From positions 1-44,451 of the forward strand of contig NZ_QHJH01000048.1 in NCBI RefSeq assembly GCF_003947455.1: DNA of 44,451 nt, written 5' to 3'. Shown here piece after piece: positions 8,698 through 15,915 of this stretch. Both the position numbers and the translations under genes were made by a program. Numbering within the stretch: the first letter of the stretch is position 1; the number at the start of each line of letters is the position of its first letter. The notes under the pieces are model-generated. The model was not told the DNA's origin and ran no database searches. It saw only the letters and a list, made by a program, of their open reading frames with translations. The stretch is from Streptomyces sp. WAC 04229 (GTDB taxonomy: Bacteria; Actinomycetota; Actinomycetes; Streptomycetales; Streptomycetaceae).

Positions 8698-9113
8698 GGC
8701 AGGCTCCTTCGCGACGGGCAGCGAACGGGGCCGGAGACGGGTGGAACCGCCCGGAATGGGGACGTCCTGGCTACGCGTGCTCGGCGCGTCCACAAAGCGG
8801 GGGGCACCGCACCGTCGCGGTGGCCGGCTTCGCTGCTGATTCAGCTGCTGACACGGATCGACGCGAGGGGCGTCGAGGGATCGGATCAGGCACTACGAGA
8901 CGAAGTGCTCTTCCGCGGGAAGGGCGCGCGGACGGAAAGCGGCAGCGGCGGGAACCGGAACAGCTGCGTCAGTGGCCGGAAGAGCGGGTGGTACTGCACG
9001 GTCGACTTCGGTCCATGCCGCCCACCTCCTCCGGCCGGTCCCTCGTGAGGGACGATCCATACCCCTTGTTTGGAGGGGTTCCCCGTAGGGGAGTCTTCAT
9101 AGCGTCGGGTGCT
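8698..9113 (-). promoter_or_regulatory. structured 5' leader of corA
   Basis: This is most of the 524-nt stretch without a recognised gene between corA and the SUFU gene. Reading the minus strand: a TTGACA at 9179-9174 could be a -35, though the -10 is unclear. Then come three successive hairpins: 9091-9081 (CCCC/GGGG), 9079-9061 (ACCCC/GGGGT) and 9053-9038 (GTCCCT/AGGGAC). A GGAGGAGG at 9032-9025 follows, with a short ORF (8969-9016) and about 270 nt more before corA. It does not look like the known M-box Mg2+ riboswitch. Functional meaning is inferred from position. Confidence 0.45.
8969..9016 (-). CDS. candidate 15-aa leader peptide upstream of corA
   Basis: An ATG at 9016 lies exactly 8 nt after a near-consensus Shine-Dalgarno GGAGGAGG (9032-9025), the strongest ribosome site in this leader. 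It opens a 15-codon frame, MDRSRPCSTTRSSGH, ending in TGA. A second frame starting GTG at 8999 gives a 37-residue Pro-rich peptide (VQYHPLFRPLTQLF...), but its spacing to the ribosome site is poor. Leader peptides upstream of corA and mgtA regulate transcription in enterobacteria (corL, mgtL), so a similar role is possible. No homology is claimed. Confidence 0.35.
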   Translation of the reverse strand: MDRSRPCSTTRSSGH

Positions 9114-9221
9114 TGATCGCGATGCGCTGAGCGCTGCCCCGAACCGCTGGCCCAGAGTACCAGTCACCCAAGGTGTCAAGGCGCCGCTTTGCCGGTTCAC
9201 GACGAGTTCTATGCTCGCCGC

Positions 9222-9818
9222 ATGGCTGATGTTCTTCCTCTGGTGGAAGCCCGGTTGCGCAGCGCGCTGGGCGAACCGGACGCACGCGCGGCGGTCACCT
9301 TCCTCGGCACCGACCGCATCGAGGTGCTGCGCTTTCCCGCCGCGGGCCAGGAGGGCGACATCGTCCGCTATGCCACCCTCGGCATGGCGGCGCAGCCCAT
9401 GGCGGACCCCACGGCCCCGCTCGCCGACCCCGTCAAGGGGCCCCGCGCCGAGCTGGTGCTCTCCGTCCGGGCCGGCCTCGCCGACACCGGCAAGGTGCTG
9501 CGGCCGCTCGCGGTGCTGGCGGCCTCCCCGCAGGTCGAGGGCGTGATCGTGGCGCCGGGCGCCTCGCTGGACGTGGGGGAGGCGCTGTGGCCCGGGGCGC
9601 CGTTCACCTCGGTCCTGGTCGCCGAGCCGGGCGGCCTGGTCGAGGACCTGGAGCTGGACGCCCCGCTGGACCCCGTACGGTTCTTGCCGCTGCTGCCGAT
9701 GACGCCGAACGAGGCGGCCTGGAAGCGCGTGCACGGCGCGCAGGCCCTCCAGGAGCGCTGGCTGACGCACGGGACGGACCTGCGCGATCCGTCCCGCAGG
9801 TCCGTCCCACTGGAGTGA
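9222..9818 (+). CDS. suppressor-of-fused (SUFU) domain protein
   Basis: The 198-aa product resembles the SUFU-like family of bacterial cytosolic proteins (RAELVLSVRAGLADTGKVLRPLAVLA; EALWPGAPFTSVLVAEPGG; LDPVRFLPLLPMTPNEAAWK). In animals SUFU restrains Gli factors, but bacterial members have no known partner. Some occur as immunity-type proteins; this copy stands alone among core genes with no toxin next to it. A TATGCT at 9210-9215 lies 6 nt before the ATG, and there is no Shine-Dalgarno, so the mRNA is probably leaderless. It converges with the MFS gene. Confidence 0.82.
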   Translation: MADVLPLVEARLRSALGEPDARAAVTFLGTDRIEVLRFPAAGQEGDIVRYATLGMAAQPMADPTAPLADPVKGPRAELVLSVRAGLADTGKVLRPLAVLAASPQVEGVIVAPGASLDVGEALWPGAPFTSVLVAEPGGLVEDLELDAPLDPVRFLPLLPMTPNEAAWKRVHGAQALQERWLTHGTDLRDPSRRSVPLE

Positions 9819-9848
9819 CGGAACTCACCAAGTGAGCCTCCCCGCTCC

Positions 9849-11072
9849 TCAGTTGGCGAAGACGGTGACGCTGTCCTCGGTGGCGTGCCCGGTCTCCAGC
9901 TCCGTCGCCTCGTGGGTGAGCGCCCGGCGCCGTACGAGGACCACGACCGCGCCCAGCACGGCGGTGACGGCCGCCACCACGAACGGCATGTGGATGTCGG
10001 TCCACTCCTCGATCTTCGGCGCGAAGTAGGGCGCGGCCGCCGCCGCGAACCAGCGCACGAAGTTGTACCCGGCGCTCGCCACCGGCCGCGGCGCGTCCGA
10101 CACCCCGAGGGCCAGCTCGGTGTAGACGGTGTTGTTCACGCCGATGAACGCGCCGGACAGGATCGTGCAGACGATCGCGGTGGTGTGGTCGCCGTAGCCG
10201 AGGACCAGTACGTCGGCCGCGAGCAGCACCAGTGAGCCGCCGAGCACCTTCAGCGAGCCGAACCGCTTCTGCATGCGCGGTGCCACGAGGACCGAGAAGA
10301 CGGCGAGCAGCACACCCCAGGCGAAGAAGACCGCGCCGGACTTGTACGGGGTCATGTTCAGCACGAACGGGGTGAAGGCCAGCACCGTGAAGAACGTGTA
10401 GTTGTAGAAGAAGGCCGAGACCGCGGCGGAGGCGAGGCCGCCGTGGCCGAGCGCCCTGATCGGGTCGAGCAGGGACGTCTTGCGGGCCGGCTTCGGCTGT
10501 TCCTTGAGGAACACGGTGATGCACAGGAAGCCGATCGCCATCAGGAAGGCCGTGCCGAAGAACGGGTAGCGCCAGCTGGCGTCGCCGAGCAGTGCGCCGA
10601 GCAGCGGGCCGCACGCCATGCCGAGGCCGAGCGCGGACTCGTAGAGCAGGATCGCCGCCGCGCTGCCCCCGGCCGCGGCGCCGACGATGACGGCGAGGGC
10701 GGTCGAGACGAACAGCGCGTTGCCCAGGCCCCAGCCGGCCCGGTAGCCGACGAGCTGGCCGACCGTGTCGGAGGTGCCCGCGAGGCCCGCGAAGACCACG
10801 ACGAAGGCCAGCCCGAGCAGCAGGGTCTTGCGTCCGCCGATGCGGCTGGAGACGAAGCCGGTGACCAGCATCGCGAGCGCGGTGATGAGGAAGTACGAGG
10901 TGAACAGCAGGGAGACCTGGCCGGCGCTCGCGTCCAGGCCCTTCGCGATGGACGGCAGGATCGGGTCGACGAGCCCGATGCCCATGAAGGCCACGACGGA
11001 CGCGCCGGCCGTCGCCCACACCGCCTTGGGCTGTCGCAGGATGCCGCCCGCACCCGCGTCGAAGGGGTCCAT
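9849..11072 (-). CDS. major facilitator superfamily exporter
   Basis: The 407-aa protein has about 12 hydrophobic segments. The first, VVAFMGIGLVDPILPSIAKGL, carries the D-P-I-L-P pattern common in drug/arabinose-efflux (AraJ-type) MFS proteins, and the loop after helix 2 reads GRKTLLLG-like (SRIGGRKTLLLGLAF). An efflux role is likely, substrate unknown. The ATG at 11072 is chosen because GGAG lies 8-9 nt upstream and the extra N-terminal residues of a longer start (MCKHQPSRRH...) are not family-like. Its upstream region (11095-11160) is strikingly AT-rich for this genome and contains the inverted repeat at 11121-11133, so it is probably controlled by a repressor. Confidence 0.9.
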   Translation of the reverse strand: MDPFDAGAGGILRQPKAVWATAGASVVAFMGIGLVDPILPSIAKGLDASAGQVSLLFTSYFLITALAMLVTGFVSSRIGGRKTLLLGLAFVVVFAGLAGTSDTVGQLVGYRAGWGLGNALFVSTALAVIVGAAAGGSAAAILLYESALGLGMACGPLLGALLGDASWRYPFFGTAFLMAIGFLCITVFLKEQPKPARKTSLLDPIRALGHGGLASAAVSAFFYNYTFFTVLAFTPFVLNMTPYKSGAVFFAWGVLLAVFSVLVAPRMQKRFGSLKVLGGSLVLLAADVLVLGYGDHTTAIVCTILSGAFIGVNNTVYTELALGVSDAPRPVASAGYNFVRWFAAAAAPYFAPKIEEWTDIHMPFVVAAVTAVLGAVVVLVRRRALTHEATELETGHATEDSVTVFAN

Positions 11073-11120
11073 GCCAGTGCTCCAATGCCGACGAGATGGT
11101 TGGTGTTTACACATACTAAG

Positions 11121-11133
11121 TTAGGTCTGCTAA
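11121..11133. promoter_or_regulatory. inverted repeat operator candidate upstream of the MFS exporter gene
   Basis: TTAG-GTCTG-CTAA lies inside an AT-rich patch 49-61 nt upstream of the MFS start. The overlapping string AAGTTAGGT shares about 11 of 19 positions with the actinobacterial iron box (TTAGGTTAGGCTAACCTAA), by eye. Either an iron-regulator half-site or an unrelated operator is possible. Confidence 0.35.
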
Positions 11134-11243
11134 ATAATGCAACGTACACTTAATTTTGCGAGTCCAGGCCCGGGGCGCGGGCTTCCCTCCGGATGGGTGA
11201 TCGTCCTTGACGTGGGGGAGTGAGGGTAGGACCGTGGGGCCGT

Positions 11244-11885
11244 ATGAGGGGCGAACCCAGTTGCCCGAAGTGTGGTGGCCGGGTCAGGGCTCCCGGTCTC
11301 TTCGCCGATTCCTGGCAGTGCGACCTGCACGGCACCGTGCATCCGCTCCAGCCCGTGCTCCCGCCCAGCGTCGAGGCGCTCGGTGTCGTGGTGCACCGCA
11401 CCCAGGTGCCGGTCTGGATGCCCTGGCCGCTGCCGGTCGGCTGGCTGTTCACCGGGGTGGCCTGCGCGGGCGACGACCGCACCGGTGGCCGCGCGACCGC
11501 GGTGGCCTGTTCCGGACCGGGGCCGCTCGGCGGCATCGGTGAGCTGATCCTGATCGCCGAGGAACTCGGTGTCGGTCTGGGCGCGCGCTACGCCGGCCTC
11601 GACGCCCCCGACCCGGGGCCGTACATGAACGTGGAGAAGCCGCCCCAGGCCAAGGTCCTGGCCGCCGGCCGCCCGACCCCCCTCTGGCACGTCTCGGGCG
11701 GACCCGTCGACCGCGCGGTCTTCGCCGGGGAGGCCCTGGGCATGTGGCTGTGGGCCGTCGTGTGGCCCGAGCGGTCGGGGCTGCTGATGTACGAGGAACT
11801 GGTGCTGACCGACCTGCGGGACGCCGGCGCCGAGATCGACCTGGTGCCGTGCGGGGCCCTGTCGCCCCGCCTGATCCAGCCCTAG
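11244..11885 (+). CDS. conserved actinobacterial zinc-ribbon protein (DUF6758-like)
   Basis: The 213-aa cytosolic protein has an N-terminal CPKCGG and, 18 residues later, C-D-L-H, a small Zn-ribbon-like knuckle (CxxC...CxxH). The remainder is a globular domain with LPVGWLFTGVACAGDD and GPYMNVEKPPQAKVLAAGRPTPLWHV. I recall this as a Streptomyces family annotated DUF6758; no function is known. The ATG at 11244 starts just before the CPKC motif; a GTG at 11220 in the same frame is an alternative. It is divergent from the MFS gene. Confidence 0.75.
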   Translation: MRGEPSCPKCGGRVRAPGLFADSWQCDLHGTVHPLQPVLPPSVEALGVVVHRTQVPVWMPWPLPVGWLFTGVACAGDDRTGGRATAVACSGPGPLGGIGELILIAEELGVGLGARYAGLDAPDPGPYMNVEKPPQAKVLAAGRPTPLWHVSGGPVDRAVFAGEALGMWLWAVVWPERSGLLMYEELVLTDLRDAGAEIDLVPCGALSPRLIQP

Positions 11886-12039
11886 GTCCTGCCCTGGGCG
11901 CCTCGGCGCGGGCCCGGTGTAGGGGGTGCTGGGCCGCCGCGGCTGTGACAGGGCGGGGTGCGGCACCGGTTATCCTGGAGCGTCCCCTCCTTGTCCTCGA
12001 GCGTCCTTTTCCGTCCCGCCACCGTTTGGAGTCAGCGTC

Positions 12040-12897
12040 GTGCGCATCGATCTGCACACCCACTCCACCGCGTCCGACGGCACGGACACCCCGGCCCAGC
12101 TGGTGCGCAAGGCCGCCACGGCCGGTCTGGACGTCGTCGCGCTGACCGACCATGACACCACCCGCGGCCACGCCGAGGCCCTCGCCGCGCTGCCCGAGGG
12201 GCTGACCCTGGTCACCGGGGCCGAGCTCTCCTGCCGGCTCGACGGCGTCAGCATGCACATGCTGGCCTACCTCTTCGACCCCGAGGAGCCCGCCCTGCTC
12301 GCCGAGCGCGAGCTGGTCCGCGACGACCGCGTTCCGCGGGCCCGTGGCATGGTCGAGAAGCTCAACGGCCTGGGTGTGCCCGTCACCTGGGAGCAGGTCG
12401 CCCGCATCGCCGGCGACGGTTCGGTCGGGCGGCCGCACGTGGCCACCGCGCTGGTGGAACTCGGCGTGGTGCCGACGGTGGGCGACGCCTTCACGGCGGA
12501 CTGGCTGGCCGACGGCGGCCGGGCCTTCGTCGAGAAGCACGAGACCGACCCCTTCGAGGCGCTCCGGCTGATCAAGGGGGCCGGCGGGGTCGCCGTCTTC
12601 GCGCATCCGGCCGCCGTCAAGCGGGGCCGCACCGTGCCGGAGGCCGCGATCGCCGACCTGGCCGCCGCCGGGCTCGACGGCATCGAGGTCGACCACATGG
12701 ACCACGACGCGGACACCCGGGCACGGCTGCGCGGGGTCGCGAAGGAGCTGGGGCTCCTGACGACCGGCTCCAGCGACTACCACGGCAGCCGGAAGACCTG
12801 CGTGCTCGGCCAGTACACGACCGACCCCGAGGTGTACGGGGAGATCACACGACGGGCGTTCGGGGCGTTCCCCGTGCCGGGGGCCGGCGGGGCCTGA
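12040..12897 (+). CDS. PHP-domain metal-dependent phosphoesterase
   Basis: The 285-aa protein is a stand-alone PHP domain. It opens with MRIDLHTHSTASDGTDTP (motif I, two metal-binding His), then LTDHDTTRGH (motif II), a central VTGAELSCR with metal-binding Glu, VAVFAHPAAVK and, near the C-terminus, TTGSSDYHGS. Homologues such as YciV/TrpH (RNase AM) trim RNA 5' ends or hydrolyse 3',5'-nucleotide phosphates. The GTG at 12040 is preferred: GGAG lies 8 nt upstream and the motif begins immediately. The MarC-like gene follows 61 nt downstream on the same strand. Confidence 0.9.
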   Translation: MRIDLHTHSTASDGTDTPAQLVRKAATAGLDVVALTDHDTTRGHAEALAALPEGLTLVTGAELSCRLDGVSMHMLAYLFDPEEPALLAERELVRDDRVPRARGMVEKLNGLGVPVTWEQVARIAGDGSVGRPHVATALVELGVVPTVGDAFTADWLADGGRAFVEKHETDPFEALRLIKGAGGVAVFAHPAAVKRGRTVPEAAIADLAAAGLDGIEVDHMDHDADTRARLRGVAKELGLLTTGSSDYHGSRKTCVLGQYTTDPEVYGEITRRAFGAFPVPGAGGA

Positions 12898-12958
12898 GCC
12901 TCACCTCTCGCGACCCGACCCCTCTCCCGTCCTCTCTCGCAAGGCCAGTAGCTCACCC

Positions 12959-13564
12959 ATGTTCGACCTCGCCGTCTTCGGCTCCCTCTTCCTGACCCTC
13001 TTCGTCATCATGGACCCCCCGGGGATCACCCCGATCTTCCTCGCGCTGACCTCCGGGCGCCCCGCCAAGGTGCAACGGCGGATGGCCCTCCAGGCGGTCT
13101 GCGTCGCCGGTGGCGTGATCACCGTGTTCGGTCTGCTCGGGCACCAGATCCTGGACTACCTGCACGTGTCCGTCCCCGCCCTGATGATCGCGGGCGGGCT
13201 GCTGCTCCTGCTGATCGCCCTCGACCTGCTCACCGGCAAGACGGACGAGCCGAAGCAGACCAAGGACGTCAACGTGGCGCTGGTGCCGCTGGGCATGCCC
13301 CTGCTCGCCGGGCCCGGGGCGATCGTGTCGGTCATCCTCGCCGTGCAGAAGGCGGACGGGGTGACCGGCCAGGTCTCGGTGTGGGCGGCGATCCTCGCCA
13401 TCCACGTGGTGCTGTGGCTGGTGATGCGGTACTCGCTGCTGATCATCCGCGTCATCAAGGACGGCGGCGTGGTCCTCGTGACCCGGCTCGCGGGCATGAT
13501 GCTCTCCGCGATCGCGGTCCAGCAGATCATCAACGGTGTCACGCAGGTGATCCAGAACGCCTGA
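12959..13564 (+). CDS. MarC-family integral membrane protein
   Basis: The 201-aa protein has six hydrophobic segments and the family pattern: MFDLAVFGSLFLTLFVIMDPPGITPIF, where the D-P-P/x-G near helix 1 is the MarC signature, and the central PLGMPLLAGPGAIVSVI, a second P-L-x-P-x-L-x-G-P-G motif. MarC proteins (YchE/YhgN type) are of uncertain role. Despite the name, a link to multiple antibiotic resistance was not upheld in E. coli. It is followed by a strong terminator at 13579. Confidence 0.9.
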   Translation: MFDLAVFGSLFLTLFVIMDPPGITPIFLALTSGRPAKVQRRMALQAVCVAGGVITVFGLLGHQILDYLHVSVPALMIAGGLLLLLIALDLLTGKTDEPKQTKDVNVALVPLGMPLLAGPGAIVSVILAVQKADGVTGQVSVWAAILAIHVVLWLVMRYSLLIIRVIKDGGVVLVTRLAGMMLSAIAVQQIINGVTQVIQNA

Positions 13565-13578
13565 GCACCCGACGCGCA

Positions 13579-13614
13579 CGGGGCCCCCGTACGGCGTTCC
13601 GTACGGGGGCCCCG
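13579..13614. terminator. 16-bp perfect stem terminator between convergent genes
   Basis: Perfect 16-bp inverted repeat (arm CGGGGCCCCCGTACGG) with a 4-nt loop CGTT. It lies between the MarC stop at 13564 and the end of the convergent 50-aa gene at 13636, so it can serve both. Confidence 0.85.
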
Positions 13615-13635
13615 GGTGTGTGTGAAGGGTCCGCG

Positions 13636-13788
13636 CTACAAGGCCGAGGGTTCGGCGGGGCGGATCCACAGGCGCTGTCCGATGGCGGCGGCCTGCTGGA
13701 CGATCCGGTTTACGGAGGCGGCGTCCACGACTGTCGTGTCGACGGGAGTCCCGTCGACGTCGTCGAGTCGCATGACTTCAAAGCGCAT
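13636..13788 (-). CDS. conserved small protein, 50 aa
   Basis: A 50-codon frame begins MRFEVMRLDDVDGTPVDTTV and ends in RLWIRPAEPSAL. The ATG at 13788 has a good Shine-Dalgarno (GGGAGAGG) directly upstream on this strand, and codon third positions are strongly G/C where silent. I recall near-identical short proteins in other Streptomyces, but no function. No membrane segment or signal peptide; slightly acidic first half. The 235 nt between it and the divergent NYN gene include an unusually AT-rich patch at 13900-13940 that probably holds promoters. Confidence 0.8.
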   Translation of the reverse strand: MRFEVMRLDDVDGTPVDTTVVDAASVNRIVQQAAAIGQRLWIRPAEPSAL

Positions 13789-14023
13789 GGCCTCTCCCTT
13801 GATCTGGTCATCCTCCTGAGGAGAACTACTGGTGTGGCTCCTGGGTCGTCGGTGCCCGGGCTTCCGTAGGAGTCAACGGGATGCCCGATGCAAACATTCC
13901 CTACGCTAAGGAAATTTTTCGAACGACTAATTACTGACAGGTAAGCGGCTTGTTGCCGTGCTACAAGTGTCCGTTACAAGACTGACCGGGACCAGTTGTG
14001 TTCGTAGCGTGACCGCCGGGACA

Positions 14024-14926
14024 ATGGAGGCGATGAACGCCGACCTCGCGTCCTTGAACGCTCGTATCGACCGCACCAACGAGCTGCTGCTGCGCATGCT
14101 CGCCGAGGTGGCGAAGACGCCCTCGACCCACGCGATCTTCGTCGACGCCGGATACCTGTACGCGGCGGCGGGGCGGCTGGTGACCGGGACCGAGGACCGC
14201 CGGGCCTTCGATCTGGACGCCGAGGGCCTGATCGAGGCGCTCATCGACAAGGCGCGCACCATCTTCGCGGACAGCCGCCTGCTCCGCGTCTACTGGTACG
14301 ACGGCGCCCGCCGCCGCATCCACACCGCCGAGCAGCAGTCCATCGCCGAACTGCCGGACGTCAAGGTGCGCCTGGGCAACCTCAACGCCAACAACCAGCA
14401 GAAGGGCGTCGACTCACTCATCCGCTCCGACCTGGAGTCCCTCGCCCGGTACCGCGCCATCAGCGACGCGGCACTGCTCGGCGGCGACGAGGACCTGGTC
14501 TCGGCGGTCGAGGCGGCGCAGGGATACGGCGCCCGCGTCCACCTGTGGGGCATCGAGGCGCCCGACGGCCGCAACCAGGCCGACCCGCTGCTCTGGGAGG
14601 TCGACAGCCAGCGCACCTTCGACCTGGAGTTCTTCAAGCCGTACGTCTCCCGGCGCGCGGCCCAGGCCTTCGACGCGGCGGGCACCCGGCCGGCCCGCGA
14701 GGACGTCCGCTTCGTGGGCGCGCAGATCGCGGCGAAGTGGCTCGCCGCCCGCGGCCGCGACACCCTGCTGGAACTCCTCCCCGGCCACCCCTACCTCCCC
14801 GGCTCGGTCGACCAGGACCTGCTGGTGGAGGCCGAGGGCCTGCTCCAGTACTCGCTGCGCGGCCAGGCCGACCTGAGACGGGCCCTGCGGGACGGCTTCT
14901 GGGAGCACCTGCGGGCGCAGTACTAG
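14024..14926 (+). CDS. NYN (PIN-like) domain protein, putative ribonuclease
   Basis: The 300-aa protein carries a NYN domain: AIFVDAGYLYAAAGRL holds the first catalytic Asp, followed by LLRVYWYDGARRR, KGVDSLIRSDLESLAR with the second Asp, and ALLGGDEDLVSAVEAAQGYGARVHLWG with the third acidic cluster. These are the usual metal-binding residues of NYN/LabA nucleases. A C-terminal helical domain follows. The start is uncertain between ATG 14024 and ATG 14033 (MNADLASLNARIDRTNELL). The second has GGAGG very close, while a TAGCGT at 14005-14010 would place transcription near 14017. Substrate RNA unknown. Its stop overlaps the convergent hydrolase gene by 4 nt. Confidence 0.88.
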   Translation: MEAMNADLASLNARIDRTNELLLRMLAEVAKTPSTHAIFVDAGYLYAAAGRLVTGTEDRRAFDLDAEGLIEALIDKARTIFADSRLLRVYWYDGARRRIHTAEQQSIAELPDVKVRLGNLNANNQQKGVDSLIRSDLESLARYRAISDAALLGGDEDLVSAVEAAQGYGARVHLWGIEAPDGRNQADPLLWEVDSQRTFDLEFFKPYVSRRAAQAFDAAGTRPAREDVRFVGAQIAAKWLAARGRDTLLELLPGHPYLPGSVDQDLLVEAEGLLQYSLRGQADLRRALRDGFWEHLRAQY

Positions 14927-15819
14927 GGTCCGGCCTCCGCGGAGCGCCGGGGGAGGCCGTCCCAGAAGTCGGCGAGCGCGCGGGCGGTCGGCAGGGGCTG
15001 GTCGGTGTTGGGGGAGTGCTCGGCGCCGGCGATCACGGTCCGGCGCGCGTCCAGGCGTAGAGCCATCTCGTCCAGAAGAGGGACGGGCCAGGTGTCGTCG
15101 TAGGCACCGGACAGCACGTGGTACGGCAGCGCCAGCGCGGCCAGCTCCGCGACCCGGTCCGGCTCCGTGCACAACTGCCTCCCCGTCGCGCGCAGTTGGG
15201 CGGGGCTGGTGCCCAGCCAGCGCTCGCGCAGCCGCTCCGGGTCCTCCGGGCCGTGGGCGGGGGCCGGGGCACCGACCTCCTCGGGCGGCCCCATGGCCTG
15301 CATCACCTGCCAGACCTCGGCCATCGTCATGGTGTCGAGCGCGTCCCGCAGCAGCTTCACGCGCAGCCGCTGGGACTCGGAGATCCGCGCCGGGCCCGAG
15401 GAGACCAGCGTGAGGGAGACGAAGGGGGCGTGGTCGAGCAGGACGGCGGCCCGCGCGATCTGGCCGCCGAGGGAGTGCCCGACGAGATGGACGCGCGTCC
15501 CGAGGGCGGCGACCTGCGCGAGCACGTCCCGGGCCAGTTCGGGGCGCGCGTAGCCGGCCTCGTCGTCCTCGGGGCCGTCCGACTCGTACTGCCCCCGCCC
15601 GTCGACGGCGACCGTACGGTACCCGCGTGCCCCCAGCGGTGCGTGCAGCAGCGTGAAGTCCTCCTTGCTGCCGGTGAACCCGGGCAGCATCAGGACCGTT
15701 CCCCGCGCCGCCACCCCGTCGGCCACGGGGGAGTCGACGACGGCGAACTCACCGCGCGCGGTGGACATCCGGTACGCGCGGGCGCCCGGCGGTGGACTGA
15801 AGGCGGCGTTCCTGCTCAC
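14923..15819 (-). CDS. alpha/beta hydrolase
   Basis: The 298-aa alpha/beta-hydrolase has an oxyanion region VLMLPGFTGSKEDF, a nucleophile elbow GHSLGG, an Asp in LSGAYDDTWPVP and a His in GAEHSPNTD near the C-terminus, so the triad looks complete. No signal peptide: cytosolic. Substrate unknown. The GTG at 15819 lacks a Shine-Dalgarno, but a TAACCT box (15831-15826 on this strand) lies 6 nt upstream, so a leaderless transcript is likely. An internal ATG at 15768 is an alternative. It converges on the NYN gene with a 4-nt overlap, so no terminator fits between them. Confidence 0.88.
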   Translation of the reverse strand: MSRNAAFSPPPGARAYRMSTARGEFAVVDSPVADGVAARGTVLMLPGFTGSKEDFTLLHAPLGARGYRTVAVDGRGQYESDGPEDDEAGYARPELARDVLAQVAALGTRVHLVGHSLGGQIARAAVLLDHAPFVSLTLVSSGPARISESQRLRVKLLRDALDTMTMAEVWQVMQAMGPPEEVGAPAPAHGPEDPERLRERWLGTSPAQLRATGRQLCTEPDRVAELAALALPYHVLSGAYDDTWPVPLLDEMALRLDARRTVIAGAEHSPNTDQPLPTARALADFWDGLPRRSAEAGP

Positions 15820-15856
15820 GGGCAGAGGTTATCGGTCGTCGGCGCGCGGGAACGCC

Positions 15857-15895
15857 GTCGGCCCGGCCCCGCCTGGGTGGCGGGACCGGGCCGAC
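15857..15895. terminator. stem-loop after the DEAD-box helicase gene
   Basis: Outer arms GTCGGCCCGG/CCGGGCCGAC (10 bp) enclose an inner CCCGCC/GGCGGG stem (6 bp). It lies 21 nt downstream of the helicase stop on the minus strand and upstream of the hydrolase promoter. Confidence 0.65.
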
Positions 15896-15915
15896 GTCCG
15901 GGTACGCGGTGCGGA

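Noticed and set aside
8698..9113. M-box (ykoK) Mg2+ riboswitch upstream of corA
   Set aside because: The conserved M-box strings I remember are not present; only simple hairpins and a short ORF are seen.
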